From a bacterium (lineage in GTDB: Bacteria; Moduliflexota; Moduliflexia; Moduliflexales; JAUQPW01): a stretch of DNA of 64,000 nucleotides. The stretch is taken from assembly GCA_030550175.1 (NCBI GenBank), contig JAUQPW010000009.1, positions 1-64,000 on the forward strand, read 5' to 3'. The position numbers and the translations under genes are program-made. Below, one piece after another: positions 25,304 through 34,965 of the stretch (its first letter is position 1; each line of letters starts with the position of its first letter). The notes under the pieces are model-generated. The model ran no database searches, was not told where the DNA came from, and saw only the letters and a program-made list of their open reading frames with translations.

Positions 25304-26509
25304 TTACCCTTTCACCTTTGACTTTTCCCCTTTTACTCTCATAACCGCACGCCGGGCTGCTTCATCAATGGAAACAGTTCGATCACAGTAAGGCACGCCG
25401 TATTTCTCGAGAATTTTAAACCCTTCTCTTTCCCAAGAACCCGGGACTCTAAAAACGGCAATGGCTTCGGAAGGGAGACGGCCAGATTCTATAACTCCTT
25501 TAATCACACCCCGGGCCACTAAATCAACTCGAGTATTGCTCACCACGTTCATGATAACCGCTATCTGTTTAACTCCAGGCTTGGAAAGAATCAGCTTGGT
25601 CAACTCACAGACTTTTCGGACACTGGGATTTCCACCGATTTCACAATAATTGGCGGGCTTTCCTCCATGGTTTCGGATAGCATCAAAGGCAGTTAGACTG
25701 GCCCCTCCTCCTCCGATAATAAGACCTAATTCTCCCTCAAACTCGATCATCCGTCCGGCAACCCCCCGGTGATCCAGACTATCGATTCTGGCCGCCTCCC
25801 TTTCAAACTCTGTGGCCTGTCGGACTCCAATATCCCGCCGTGGGATTCCGAAGACCTGTTCCAACTCCGGATGACGGTAAAGGGCATCTTCCTCAATTTC
25901 CAAATGACCATCCAAAGCCAACACTTCCCCCTGGCTCGTTCTACCCAATGGATTGATCTCGGCCAGGGTGGTATCATAGCGGATGAATATCTCGACCAGC
26001 TTGAATAAAACTTCTGAAACCTGTAAAAGCTCCTTTCCTTTGATTCCGGCTTTAGCCACCACCTCTCGGGCCTGATGCTCCAGGAAACCCCGGGTCAATT
26101 TAAAGGCCCGGGTGATAATCTTTTCCCGTTCTACCTTTGCAAGCTCTTCAATATCCACTCCACCTCCTGCGCTAAATAAAACAAGGGGGGTCTTAGCCGT
26201 TGTATCGTAAGTAACTCCCAGGTAGTATTCCCGTTCCAGGGGAAGTTTTTCTTCGATTAAAAGTTGACGTACTTCGTGTCCCCGTATCCGATTTCCTAAT
26301 AGGCGATTGGCCAGGCTTTTTGCCTCGGTCCGGCCAGAAGCAAAGATCACTCCTCCCGCTTTACCTCTTCCTCCAGATGGAATTTGAGCCTTTAAAACCA
26401 AATCCCCCTCCTCTTGAATCTCTTCGGGGGAAGTTATTAAAACGCCTCTGGGAATTCGGATACCATGATGCTGAAATATTTTTTTAGATTCATATTCAAG
26501 AAGTCGCAT
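25304..26509 (-). CDS. sucC: Succinyl-CoA ligase (ADP-forming) beta subunit
   Basis: The conserved start is MRLLEYESKKIFQHHGIRIP at 26509 (401 residues); the frame stays open to an ATG at 26572, but those 21 residues are not family-like. The ATP-grasp domain holds VLKAQIPSGGRGKAGGV and the metal/nucleotide region TTLAEINPLG. The C-terminal ligase domain contains IEFEGELGLIIGGGGASLT and ANYCEIGGNPS. The last residues are Lys-rich and unusual (KGEKSKVKG). It pairs with SucD, whose gene follows immediately. Confidence 0.88.
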   Translation of the reverse strand: MRLLEYESKKIFQHHGIRIPRGVLITSPEEIQEEGDLVLKAQIPSGGRGKAGGVIFASGRTEAKSLANRLLGNRIRGHEVRQLLIEEKLPLEREYYLGVTYDTTAKTPLVLFSAGGGVDIEELAKVEREKIITRAFKLTRGFLEHQAREVVAKAGIKGKELLQVSEVLFKLVEIFIRYDTTLAEINPLGRTSQGEVLALDGHLEIEEDALYRHPELEQVFGIPRRDIGVRQATEFEREAARIDSLDHRGVAGRMIEFEGELGLIIGGGGASLTAFDAIRNHGGKPANYCEIGGNPSVRKVCELTKLILSKPGVKQIAVIMNVVSNTRVDLVARGVIKGVIESGRLPSEAIAVFRVPGSWEREGFKILEKYGVPYCDRTVSIDEAARRAVMRVKGEKSKVKG

Positions 26510-26663
26510 AACGTTTTTATAACGACCGCCTACGGTTTTGTCAAATAGAAAACATGTTAAAACCCGATTCATTGCATTCTATCCGGTTCAGTCTTATACT
26601 CTTATACGAAGGTATTCTATTTTTGAATCCTATCCCAGGTTATTTTAAAGGGAGGTTCCGGTT

Positions 26664-27611
26664 ATTGACTATCCAAAAGTTTTAAAGCCGAAAGCACTCA
26701 AAGAAGGTGATACCGTTGGGATTATTGCCCCTGCCGGTCCTGTGGACAAAGAACGCCTTGAGCAAGGCGAAGGCGTCTTGAAGGAGATGGGATTCCGGGT
26801 CAAGTATGAGCCTTCCATTTTGGAATCTTTTAGATACCTGGCCGGAGATGATCGACGTCGTGGTGAAGAGGTTAATCGAGCATTTGCAGATCCGGAGATT
26901 CGAGCTATCTTTTGTGCTCGGGGAGGATATGGCTCCGCCAGGACTTTAGCATTTATCGATGAAGACCTCATCAAACAGAATCCTAAAATTTTTGTGGGAT
27001 ACAGTGACATTACCTCTTTTCTCCTCTATCTTTATAAAAGATGCTCCCTGGTTACTTTCCATGGACCCATGGTTACCATTGATTTATATAAATCCCCTAC
27101 AGATAAGACCAGAGCCTCCCTTCTTGCTGCTCTTACTTCCTCTGAAGGAACCGATTTTGAACCAGTGAAGATAGACCCGGTCAATCTTAAAGTTTTAAGA
27201 AAGGGTTGTGCCGAAGGAACCCTCCTGGGGGGGTGTTTGTCTATTCTCATTCATAGTTTAGGAACCTGTTATGAACCGGACCTCCAGGATAAAATTTTAT
27301 TTCTCGAAGATATTGACGAACCTCCTTACCGGATCGATCGCATGTTGACCCACTTGAAAAATGCCGGAAAACTCCAACGGGTCGCTGCCATTGTCTTTGG
27401 AGAAATGAAACGCTGTCATCCTTCGGCCGAAGAAGGATTCCTTCTAGAAGAGGTTCTCTCCGAAGTTTTGCAGGATATCCAGGTTCCTATCCTCTTTGGA
27501 TTCCCTTCCGGGCACACTTCCGTGGATAATTTAACCCTCCCTATAGGGGTGAAGGCTCGGGTAGATGGGGATCAAGGTCAATTAATTATCTTAGAGTCTG
27601 GAGTAGTTTAA
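26664..27611 (+). CDS. ldcA: Muramoyltetrapeptide (LD-) carboxypeptidase, S66 family, apparent ATT start
   Basis: 315 residues if translation begins at ATT 26664, which has AGGGAGG 8 bases upstream (26649-26655) and an in-frame stop just before that site. Conserved family sequence is already present at the N-terminus (KALKEGDTVGIIAPAGP), and the first ATG/GTG/TTG in frame (GTG 26742) would remove it. The nucleophile serine lies in GYSDIT (Ser114), matching Ser115 of characterised LdcA. The catalytic glutamate is in FLEDIDEPPY and the histidine in GFPSGHTSVDN. The enzyme cleaves the terminal D-Ala from tetrapeptide stems during peptidoglycan recycling in the cytoplasm. A start-codon change by sequencing error cannot be excluded. 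Confidence 0.82.
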   Translation: MDYPKVLKPKALKEGDTVGIIAPAGPVDKERLEQGEGVLKEMGFRVKYEPSILESFRYLAGDDRRRGEEVNRAFADPEIRAIFCARGGYGSARTLAFIDEDLIKQNPKIFVGYSDITSFLLYLYKRCSLVTFHGPMVTIDLYKSPTDKTRASLLAALTSSEGTDFEPVKIDPVNLKVLRKGCAEGTLLGGCLSILIHSLGTCYEPDLQDKILFLEDIDEPPYRIDRMLTHLKNAGKLQRVAAIVFGEMKRCHPSAEEGFLLEEVLSEVLQDIQVPILFGFPSGHTSVDNLTLPIGVKARVDGDQGQLIILESGVV

Positions 27612-27696
27612 CCGCCAGGATGTCGGGAACAAGATATAGAGGCCGGACAATCTGTAGGATGTCTCCAGGTCCTTACGTCTTAGCGGTTCTAATTAT

Positions 27697-30324
27697 ATGA
27701 AAAATAAAACCTCCCTTTTTTTATTGTTTATAGTCCTTTGTTTACTGTTTTTAACCCCCTATTCCTTTGCCCAGGAGCTACTTAAGTTCACACCGGTTAC
27801 TCCTATTACGTTGGATAACGGACTTACCGTCATCCTTAAAGAGAACCATACTGCTCCGGTAGCTACCATGCGGATTTATGTACGCACGGGAAGCATCTAC
27901 GAACAAGAATATGTGGGAGCAGGTATTTCCCATCTATTCGAGCACCTTATCGCCGGCGGAAGCACGACCACCCGAAGCGAAGATGAGACCCGACAGATTT
28001 TGGATTCTATCGGTGGAAACGCCAACGCTTATACCACTAAAGATCATACTGCGTTTTTTATTACAACCTCCACCGATCATTTCGATACCGTCATCGAATT
28101 GATGGCCGATTGGATGCAAAACAGCACATTCCCGGAGAACGAATTCAATCGAGAATGGGGAGTCGTTCAGCGGGAGTTGGAACAAGATGAAAATGATCCC
28201 GAAAGTGTCCTCTACGATTTAGCATCGGCTAATATGTTTCGTGTTCATCCTGAGAAATATCCCATTATCGGATATAAGGAGATCCTTCAAAAACTGACCC
28301 GAGACGATGTGATTAAATACTACAAAAGGATGTATTCTCCGGATAATATGATTGTAGTTGCCGTGGGAGATTTTAATAAAGATGAGGTTTTGGAAAAGAT
28401 TAAGAAAGCCTTCCAGAACTTTGAAAGACGGTCCCTTCCGCCGATTACCCTTCCTGAGGAACCCCCTCAGGTCAGCAAACGGCTTATGGTTAAAGAAATG
28501 GATGTTCAGGTAGCCCTGGTTCGGATGGATTTTCGCACGGTTAATCTTCTCCATCCCGATCTGTATCCCCTGGATGTGTTAGACTTTATCCTCTCTCATG
28601 GGGAAAGCTCTCGACTCGTTAGAAAAATCAAGGGAGAACAGCAACTGGTTTATTCTCTTTCTACGGCCTCGTATACCCCTCATTATCGACCTGGAAACTT
28701 CATGATCAGCATTTCCCTGGATCCTGCCCATTTAGAAGAAGCCCAAAAAGCCATTCTGAGCGAACTTTATCGACTAAAAACCGAGTTGGTCACAGAAACA
28801 GAACTCCAAAAAGCAAAAAAGCAAAAGATCAGCGATTATATTTTCGGCTTGCAGACCGTTGAAGGCCAGGCTACGGACCTGGGAATCAATATGCTAGGGG
28901 CCTTAGACCCTAATTTTAGCCAGAAATATGTAGAAAACATCCAAAAAGTAACCGCAGAGGATATTCGCCGGGTGGTGAATAAATACTTTTTCGACGATAA
29001 TCTCTGTATCACTAGGATCGTCCCCAAATCTAAACCTTCTGAATCGGCAACCTCGAAAAAACCCGAGGAGAAACCGACGCCATCTCCCATTAAGAAGATA
29101 GTCCTGGATAATGGAATGACCTTGCTGATCAAACGCAATCCCGGTGTTCCCTTGATATCTTTGCAGGCTTATTTTAAAGGCGGTTTGCTGGTTGAAAATG
29201 AAAAAAACAATGGAATCTCGAATTTTATGGCCGAAATGCTGTTAAAAGGAACGAAGACCCGCACCGCGTTGGATATTGCCAGTTTCTTTGACTCTATAGG
29301 GGGAAGTATCGAAGCGAGTTCGGGTAATAATACTTTTTCAATTTCGGCCCTGATTTTAAGTTCAGATTTTGATCCGGCTTTAGAAGTATTTGCCGATGTA
29401 ATTCAAAATTCCTCTTTCCCTGTGGAGGAAATGGAAAAACTCCGAAAGATTCTCCTGGCCGATATCAAGCGAATTGATGAGAACTGGGAGTCCGAATCCG
29501 AAGCTTTTTTTAGGCAAAACTTTTTTGTAAAGAGTCCCTATCGTTATTTAGCCCTTGGATCCGAAGAAACGGTCGGCCGACTTACCCGTCAAGACCTTCA
29601 GGAGTTTTACCGGACATTCTGTGTTCCCAATAACATGGTCCTGGCCATTTTTGGAGATATCGACCCACATCATGCGGAAGAGGCGGTCAAACGAGAATTT
29701 TCAAACTTCGAGAAAAATCCATCTTTAAAATTTCCTGAGGTGCCTCCGGAACCTCCTCTGGATAAAAACCGGGAAGCCCATAAAACTACGGAAAAAACGG
29801 TTGCAGTGGTCTATCTCGGATATCGGGGTATGGATATTCGAAATGTGAAGGATCGGGATCCCATGACGGTGGTCGATGCAATTATTTCGGGAATTGGATA
29901 TCCCAGCGGTTGGCTCCATACCGAACTACGAGGCAAACAATTGGTTTACGTCGTTCATGCCTACAATTTCGCCGGCTTCATTCCGGGATTCTTCGCTATT
30001 TATGCCGCCACCCAACCGGATAAAGTCCAGGAGGTCGTTCAAATTATCCTGGAGACTATCAGAAAGATCAAAGAAGATCCCATAGATCCCGAGGAATTGG
30101 AACGGGCTAAAAGTGAAGCTATTATTGCTTATGGACTGGAACAGGAAACCAATGTAGATCAGGCCCGTGAGGCAGCCATCAATGAATTGGCCGGTCTGGG
30201 TTATAACTTTAAGGATAACTATGCCCAACGAATTCGGGCCGTCACCCCGGAAGAGGTCAAGCGGGTAGTTCATACTTACTTTACCAACTATGTCTTGACC
30301 ATTACAAGTCCTAAGACGCCGTAA
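27697..30324 (+). CDS. Exported M16-family zinc protease with two M16 units, second unit inactive
   Basis: 875 residues. A signal peptide occupies residues 1-25 (LCLLFLTPYSFAQE). The first M16 unit has the inverted zinc motif HLFEH (His79, Glu82, His83) and the third ligand in EWGVVQRELEQ (Glu160). A Pro/Lys linker near 448-465 leads to a second unit that starts IVLDNGMTLLIKRNPGVPL but has NFMAEML where HxxEH would be, so it is non-catalytic. This matches processing-protease and PqqL-like architectures in which the dead half shapes the substrate chamber. It probably degrades or processes peptides in the periplasm. The gene lies 85 bases after ldcA and may be co-transcribed. Confidence 0.9.
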   Translation: MKNKTSLFLLFIVLCLLFLTPYSFAQELLKFTPVTPITLDNGLTVILKENHTAPVATMRIYVRTGSIYEQEYVGAGISHLFEHLIAGGSTTTRSEDETRQILDSIGGNANAYTTKDHTAFFITTSTDHFDTVIELMADWMQNSTFPENEFNREWGVVQRELEQDENDPESVLYDLASANMFRVHPEKYPIIGYKEILQKLTRDDVIKYYKRMYSPDNMIVVAVGDFNKDEVLEKIKKAFQNFERRSLPPITLPEEPPQVSKRLMVKEMDVQVALVRMDFRTVNLLHPDLYPLDVLDFILSHGESSRLVRKIKGEQQLVYSLSTASYTPHYRPGNFMISISLDPAHLEEAQKAILSELYRLKTELVTETELQKAKKQKISDYIFGLQTVEGQATDLGINMLGALDPNFSQKYVENIQKVTAEDIRRVVNKYFFDDNLCITRIVPKSKPSESATSKKPEEKPTPSPIKKIVLDNGMTLLIKRNPGVPLISLQAYFKGGLLVENEKNNGISNFMAEMLLKGTKTRTALDIASFFDSIGGSIEASSGNNTFSISALILSSDFDPALEVFADVIQNSSFPVEEMEKLRKILLADIKRIDENWESESEAFFRQNFFVKSPYRYLALGSEETVGRLTRQDLQEFYRTFCVPNNMVLAIFGDIDPHHAEEAVKREFSNFEKNPSLKFPEVPPEPPLDKNREAHKTTEKTVAVVYLGYRGMDIRNVKDRDPMTVVDAIISGIGYPSGWLHTELRGKQLVYVVHAYNFAGFIPGFFAIYAATQPDKVQEVVQIILETIRKIKEDPIDPEELERAKSEAIIAYGLEQETNVDQAREAAINELAGLGYNFKDNYAQRIRAVTPEEVKRVVHTYFTNYVLTITSPKTP

Positions 30325-30600
30325 GCCGGTAAGCAGGGCATGGTAAATTACCTGGTTACAAAAACCGCAATCAGTTTTACCATTTCCGTGCCGGGAGGTA
30401 ACCTGAGGAGTAGAAGGCAGCCCATTCTTTCAGGGGTGGAAGACCTGTACCTGAGCCTTCCTTGGAAAAGCGCTTGACAGAGTTTTCAATGTTATTAATT
30501 TAGGATTAGTAGGTTTTCGGATCTCTGTTATATGGAATAATCCAAACCCCTGGTCCTTACCTCGAAAAGGAAAAGAGGGGAGAAAAAAGAGGAGGATGAC

Positions 30601-31131
30601 ATGGCTTTAAAAATTGGAGATAAAGCACCTGATTTCAAACTGTTGGGAGTTGACAACAAAACTTATTCGTTGGATTCTTTCAAGGATAAGAAAATTGTAA
30701 CGGTGATGTTTATTTGCGTACACTGCCCCTATGTCAGAGCTTGGGAACCCCGCTTTTTACAGATTCAAAAGGATTATGCCGATAAAGGTGTAACCCTGGT
30801 CGGTATTACCTCCAACGATCCGGTTAAGTTTCCCGAAGATAGCTTTGAAAACACGGCGAAATGGGCCAAGGAAAAGGGATATAACTTCCCTTATTTGTAC
30901 GACGAGGATCAATCGGTTGCCAGAGCTTACGGTGCAGAACGGACTCCTGAAGTTTTTGTTTTCGATGAAGAGAGAATCTTACGTTATCACGGTCGGATCG
31001 ATGACAATCACGAAGATCCCACCAAGGTTAAGCATCATTATCTTCGGGATGCTTTAGATGCCATACTGGCAGGAAAACCTGTTCCCATCGCCGAGACACA
31101 ACCAGCCGGATGTACCATTAAATGGAAGTAA
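30601..31131 (+). CDS. Thioredoxin-fold protein, AhpC/TSA-like (CxxC)
   Basis: 176 residues. The start ATG has GAGGAGG closely upstream. Sequence begins IGDKAPDFKLLGVDNKTYSL, typical of peroxiredoxin/TlpA-like proteins. The redox motif is FICVHCPYVRAWEPRF (CVHC), and the cis-proline is in AERTPEVFVFD. Relatives are annotated as thioredoxin-family or peroxiredoxin-like proteins of unknown substrate. There is no signal peptide, so it is cytoplasmic. It is followed 4 bases later by an SDR gene, so both are likely in one transcript. Confidence 0.87.
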   Translation: MALKIGDKAPDFKLLGVDNKTYSLDSFKDKKIVTVMFICVHCPYVRAWEPRFLQIQKDYADKGVTLVGITSNDPVKFPEDSFENTAKWAKEKGYNFPYLYDEDQSVARAYGAERTPEVFVFDEERILRYHGRIDDNHEDPTKVKHHYLRDALDAILAGKPVPIAETQPAGCTIKWK

Positions 31132-31135
31132 ATCC

Positions 31136-31924
31136 ATGGAACTCAATCAAAAAATTATTTTGATTACCGGGGCTTCTTCTGGAATAGGAAAAGATACGGC
31201 CATTGCAATGGCTCAGCGAGGAGCTCGGGTGATTCTTTGCGCACGTTCAGAAGATAAGCTCCAACAGGTAGCAGCAACTATCCAACAGAAGGGAGGTTTT
31301 GCTCTACCTGTTCCCCTAGATGTAACTCAGCGTGCGGCTGTGGAAGACGCTGTTAATACTGTCCTGGCCCGGTTCGGTCGTATAGACATCCTGGTGAATA
31401 ATGCCGGAATCGGTTACTTTGGAACCCTGGTAGATATGCCTCTGGAGGCCATGGAAAAGGTCATGGCCGTAAATTTCTGGGGGGTCATCCACTGTACTCA
31501 GGCGGTCCTTCCTGCCATGATCCGGCAGAAATCCGGGCAGATCATCAATGTAGCCTCCGTAGCCGGAAAACGTGGAATTCCAGGCCTGGCCATTTACTGT
31601 GCCAGCAAATTTGCCCTGGTGGGCTTGACCGAATCCCTCCGCGCTGAGGTGGCCGATCATGGAATCCAGGTTATTTTGATCTGCCCCACCTCTACCGATA
31701 CCCCTTTTTTTGAAAATGCAGGTACCGATGGTAAAATACCCAATAAATCCAGAGGTCTCGGTATGATGAGCTCAAAAGCCGTCGCCGAAGCCATTGTAGA
31801 AGCCTCCATCAAAGGCAAACGGGAAGTGGTTCTTTCAACCTCCGCTAAAGCCCTGTTAGTCATGAATACCCTTTTTCCAGGCCTGGTGGACTGGGGAATG
31901 CGAAAGGTACTTCAACGCCGATGA
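31136..31924 (+). CDS. Short-chain dehydrogenase/reductase
   Basis: 262 residues from the ATG at 31136, which follows the previous stop codon by 4 bases; upstream residues in the open frame belong to the previous gene's region. The cofactor motif is ILITGASSGIGKDTA, the NNAG motif is ILVNNAGIGYFG, and the catalytic residues are in NVASVAGKRG (Ser) and YCASKF (Tyr, Lys). The ARSEDKL segment after strand 2 favours NADP(H). The substrate is unknown; relatives of this DltE/YqjQ-like group reduce various carbonyls. Confidence 0.88.
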   Translation: MELNQKIILITGASSGIGKDTAIAMAQRGARVILCARSEDKLQQVAATIQQKGGFALPVPLDVTQRAAVEDAVNTVLARFGRIDILVNNAGIGYFGTLVDMPLEAMEKVMAVNFWGVIHCTQAVLPAMIRQKSGQIINVASVAGKRGIPGLAIYCASKFALVGLTESLRAEVADHGIQVILICPTSTDTPFFENAGTDGKIPNKSRGLGMMSSKAVAEAIVEASIKGKREVVLSTSAKALLVMNTLFPGLVDWGMRKVLQRR

Positions 31925-31941
31925 AAGACCACACCTTCCAT

Positions 31942-32889
31942 TCACCCGGCTTTCACAAACTCTCTCAAGATATTCGTAACCAAGAATTGCACATTGGCAG
32001 GTCTTTCACCCAGTCTTCTCATGAAATAGGGAAACCATTCCTTGCCGAAGGGAATGTAAATACGAAGATTATACCCTTCCTTCACCAGTTTTTCCTGTAG
32101 ATCGCGCCGAATTCCATAGAGCATCTGAAATTCAAATCTTTCAGGAGAAATTCGATTCGCCTTTGTAAATTCTTTGGCTATCTGAATAATGGCTTCATCG
32201 TGGGTTGCAATGGCCGGATAATTTCCCTCGGTTAAAAGCATCTTCATTAAGTGCACGTAGTTCTTGTCTACATCCCGTTTATCTTGAAAAGCAATATGAC
32301 CCGGCTCGCTATAGGCTCCTTTACAGAGTCGAACCCTGGCTTTTAGGGCAATGAGATCTTTCACATCTTTTTCACTTCGGTACAGATAAGCCTGAATGAC
32401 AACTCCTACGTTGGTATACCCTTTCTCTCTAAGCAATCGGTACATATCCAGTGTGCGTTGGGTATAGGCAGAACTCTCCATATCGATCCTTACAAAGTTC
32501 TGATAAGCCCGGGCCTTATCCAGAATAGCCGTTAAATTATCCCAACATAGCTTCCAATCAATATCTAATCCCATCTGAGTTAACTTCAGAGAGATATTGG
32601 AGTCAGCTTTTACCTCGTCAATTTTTTCCAGAACCTGTATATAACGCATGGCCGCCTGTCTGGCTTCGACTTCCTGTGTAACATTTTCTCCCAGGGCATC
32701 TAACGTTGCCAGGAATCCCCTTTGGTTCAGATCCCGTACCACCTGGAGGGCTTCTTCCAGAGTTTCCCCTGCAATAAAACGTCGAGCAAATCCGGACTGC
32801 GGAGTCATCCCATAGCTGGTAATTACCTGACGGACTGTTTCATTACCGGCCAGGTAATGTAAAAACTTTCGAGATAATCCTGAAATCAT
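31942..32889 (-). CDS. Proline dehydrogenase, monofunctional
   Basis: 315 residues with a GGAGG-like site shortly before the ATG. It has the PRODH TIM-barrel signatures: RLCKGAYSEPGHIAF, AIATHDEAII, FEFQMLYGIRRDLQ and the C-terminal YIPFGKEWFPYFMRRLGERP that binds proline's carboxylate. Length equals the single-domain (non-PutA) enzymes. It oxidises L-proline to pyrroline-5-carboxylate with FAD and passes electrons to quinone. No P5C dehydrogenase gene is in the window. It converges on the SDR gene. Confidence 0.93.
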   Translation of the reverse strand: MISGLSRKFLHYLAGNETVRQVITSYGMTPQSGFARRFIAGETLEEALQVVRDLNQRGFLATLDALGENVTQEVEARQAAMRYIQVLEKIDEVKADSNISLKLTQMGLDIDWKLCWDNLTAILDKARAYQNFVRIDMESSAYTQRTLDMYRLLREKGYTNVGVVIQAYLYRSEKDVKDLIALKARVRLCKGAYSEPGHIAFQDKRDVDKNYVHLMKMLLTEGNYPAIATHDEAIIQIAKEFTKANRISPERFEFQMLYGIRRDLQEKLVKEGYNLRIYIPFGKEWFPYFMRRLGERPANVQFLVTNILREFVKAG

Positions 32890-33624
32890 AAAATTCCTCG
32901 ACCTCCTTACCCTTAATTTAGCATATCTTATGCCAGCTAACCAAAATTTCCTTCCCTTTGCAAAGTAAAAAGGCCTGTATTATTATGCAGTTGATCTTTC
33001 TACAAAAAACCGTTTATTTTATGATATAAACAGAAGCCGGTGGTATATTTTTATTCAGACGTAAATCCCGTTTGCTTCATTCTTAAGCTTTATCTGTAGG
33101 GTGTAACTGTAACCATTTAGCAGGTATCATGTTTTTCTGTCTGAACACCTCTATCCCCCTCATCCTTAATTCCTCTCCCAAGTTGGGAGAGGGGACAGGG
33201 GGTAAGGGGTCGTTCTTACCGAAGTCCCCCTCCAGGGGGAATCAGGGGCTTACGCGCCAGGATAAGGCTTAACTGAATCTCCTGTGGGAAGTTGACCTGG
33301 AGATCTATCGGCTCCCCTCTCCCACAGCGTAGGAGAGGGGCCGGGGGTGAGGGGAAGAAGAACCTGTTACCTGCATAAGAATTAAGAGTCATTAACAGGT
33401 CACCTTACTGCGGCTAACCTTCTTATCCTGGTGCGTAGGGGGAATTAAGGGGTGTTTCTTCTTCCACCTGCTAAATTGATACAGATACCTGTAGGGCTTG
33501 GCTTAAAAATGGATACGCGGCTTCGTGGTACTATAAACCGTCCCAGTTGTTACCGGCTAAAGAACCATCGTCCTCTTGTAAGGGTGACAAAGTTCTTTCC
33601 CACAGGTAACAAGAAGTCGAGGTT
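32890..33624. other. Repeat-rich intergenic region, 735 bp
   Basis: No gene is supported. It contains the CTCTCCC/GGGAGAGG repeat at about 33166-33213 and TIR repeat copy D (33251-33437), which itself carries another CTCTCCC-type hairpin at about 33310-33352. The start of the P450 gene follows with little obvious ribosome binding site. Confidence 0.6.
33251..33437 (-). repeat. Dispersed repeat with terminal inverted repeats, copy D
   Basis: The ends TACGCGCCAGGATAAG (33251-33266) and CTTATCCTGGTGCGTA (33422-33437) are inverted repeats with one mismatch over 16 bases. Read on the minus strand, the left arm continues AAGGTTAGCC..CAG and ACCTGTTAAT as in copy B. The middle of the element has been replaced by a CCCCTCTCCC...GGAGAGGGG hairpin repeat, so one repeat family has inserted into another, or the interior has been swapped. 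Confidence 0.7.
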
Positions 33625-34965
33625 ATGAAAACTATTTCTTATCCTCCAGGTCCCAAACCTAAATTTCCCGGCAATCTCCTGTTGGCTTTTCGTCGTGATC
33701 CGACGGGGTTTCTGTTAGAAGCAGCTCGTAAATACGGAGATATTGTTTATTTTAAGATGGGACCTCAACCCGTTTTTTTATTGAATCATCCGGATTATAT
33801 CAAAGATGTACTGGTTACCCACAATCGGAATTTTGCCAAAAGTCCCAGGCTCGCATTGGCCAAGAACCTGTTAGGAGAGGGTCTTTTAACCAGTGAAGGC
33901 GAGTTTCATCGTCGTCAGCGGCGACTCGCCCAACCTGCCTTTCATCGCCAGCGAATCGCAACTTATGCCAGGATTATGACCGATTACGGCGTGCGGATGC
34001 GGGAGCGCTGGCAGGACGGAATGACCCTGGATGTGGCGCAGGAGATGATGGACCTGACCATGACCATTGTTGCAAAGGCCTTGTTTAACGCCGATGTCGA
34101 GTCCGAAGCCCAAGAGATCCGGGAGTCCTTGACGATTGCTATTGAATTGTTCAGTCGGGTTACCCTTCCCTTTGCGGAGTTGATCAACAAACTCCCTCTC
34201 CCCAGCAATCGCCGTTTCTACAAAGCGCGGGAATGCCTGGACAGGGTTATCTACGGAATTATCCGTGAGCGTCGGGCCCATGGAGGAGATCAAGGTGACC
34301 TCCTCTCCATGTTACTGCTGGCTCAAGATACGGAAGGGGATGGAGGAAGCATGACGGACCTGCAGTTGCGTGATGAGCTTATGACCCTCTTTTTAGCCGG
34401 TCATGAAACAACAGCCAATGCATTGACCTGGACCTGGTATTTACTTTCTCAACATCCCCATGTAGAGGCAAAGTTTCATGCCGAACTCGACACCGTTTTA
34501 GGAGGTCGGCCCCCCACCGTTGAGGACCTTCCCCGGTTGAAATATACCGAGATGGTTTTCTCTGAGTCCATGCGGGTTTATCCCCCTGCGTGGGTGATCA
34601 GTCGTCTCGTTCTCAATGATTATGAGGTCGGCCCCTACGTCATTCCGGCTAACTCCATCATCCTGATGAGCCAATACGTCGTGCACCATGACCCCCGTTA
34701 TTTCCCTGACCCCTTTGTTTTTGACCCGGAACGATGGACCCCTGAAGCCCAGGTTAAAAGACCCAAGTTCTCTTATTTTCCTTTCGGAGCAGGCCCCCGA
34801 CAGTGTATCGGGGAATCCTTTGCATGGATGGAAGGGATCATGCTTCTGGCTACTCTAGGCCAAAAATGGAAAATGCGACTTGTCCCCGGGCATCCCATCG
34901 TACTTCAACCTTTGATTACGTTGCGATCCAGATATGGGATGAAAATGACGCTGGAGCAACGCTGA
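33625..34965 (+). CDS. Cytochrome P450
   Basis: 446 residues, usual length. The I-helix oxygen-binding motif is [12 protein letters not shown] (near residue 258), the K-helix E-x-x-R is ESMRVYPP (near 314), and the haem-binding loop is [13 protein letters not shown] with the ligand Cys394. The N-terminus ([19 protein letters not shown]) has no membrane anchor, so it is a soluble bacterial enzyme of the CYP102/CYP110-like (fatty-acid hydroxylase-like) group by general character. No ferredoxin or reductase gene is adjacent, so redox partners must come from elsewhere. Substrate unknown. Confidence 0.94.
   Translation: MKTISYPPGPKPKFPGNLLLAFRRDPTGFLLEAARKYGDIVYFKMGPQPVFLLNHPDYIKDVLVTHNRNFAKSPRLALAKNLLGEGLLTSEGEFHRRQRRLAQPAFHRQRIATYARIMTDYGVRMRERWQDGMTLDVAQEMMDLTMTIVAKALFNADVESEAQEIRESLTIAIELFSRVTLPFAELINKLPLPSNRRFYKARECLDRVIYGIIRERRAHGGDQGDLLSMLLLAQDTEGDGGSMTDLQLRDELMTLFLAGHETTANALTWTWYLLSQHPHVEAKFHAELDTVLGGRPPTVEDLPRLKYTEMVFSESMRVYPPAWVISRLVLNDYEVGPYVIPANSIILMSQYVVHHDPRYFPDPFVFDPERWTPEAQVKRPKFSYFPFGAGPRQCIGESFAWMEGIMLLATLGQKWKMRLVPGHPIVLQPLITLRSRYGMKMTLEQR

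Noticed and set aside
30474..30500. Promoter TTGACA before the thioredoxin-fold gene
   Set aside because: The -35 is perfect but no hexamer at 15-19 bases exceeds three or four matches in a strongly AT-rich run; not counted as supported.
30601..31131. Third selenoprotein in the thioredoxin-fold gene
   Set aside because: Its redox motif is CVHC with both cysteines encoded normally; no in-frame TGA is present.
33150..33440. CRISPR array or tRNA cluster in the repeat-rich gap
   Set aside because: The repeats are inverted, unequal in length and unevenly spaced; there are no regular spacers. No cloverleaf or GTTCGANNC arm with matching acceptor stem was found anywhere in the window.
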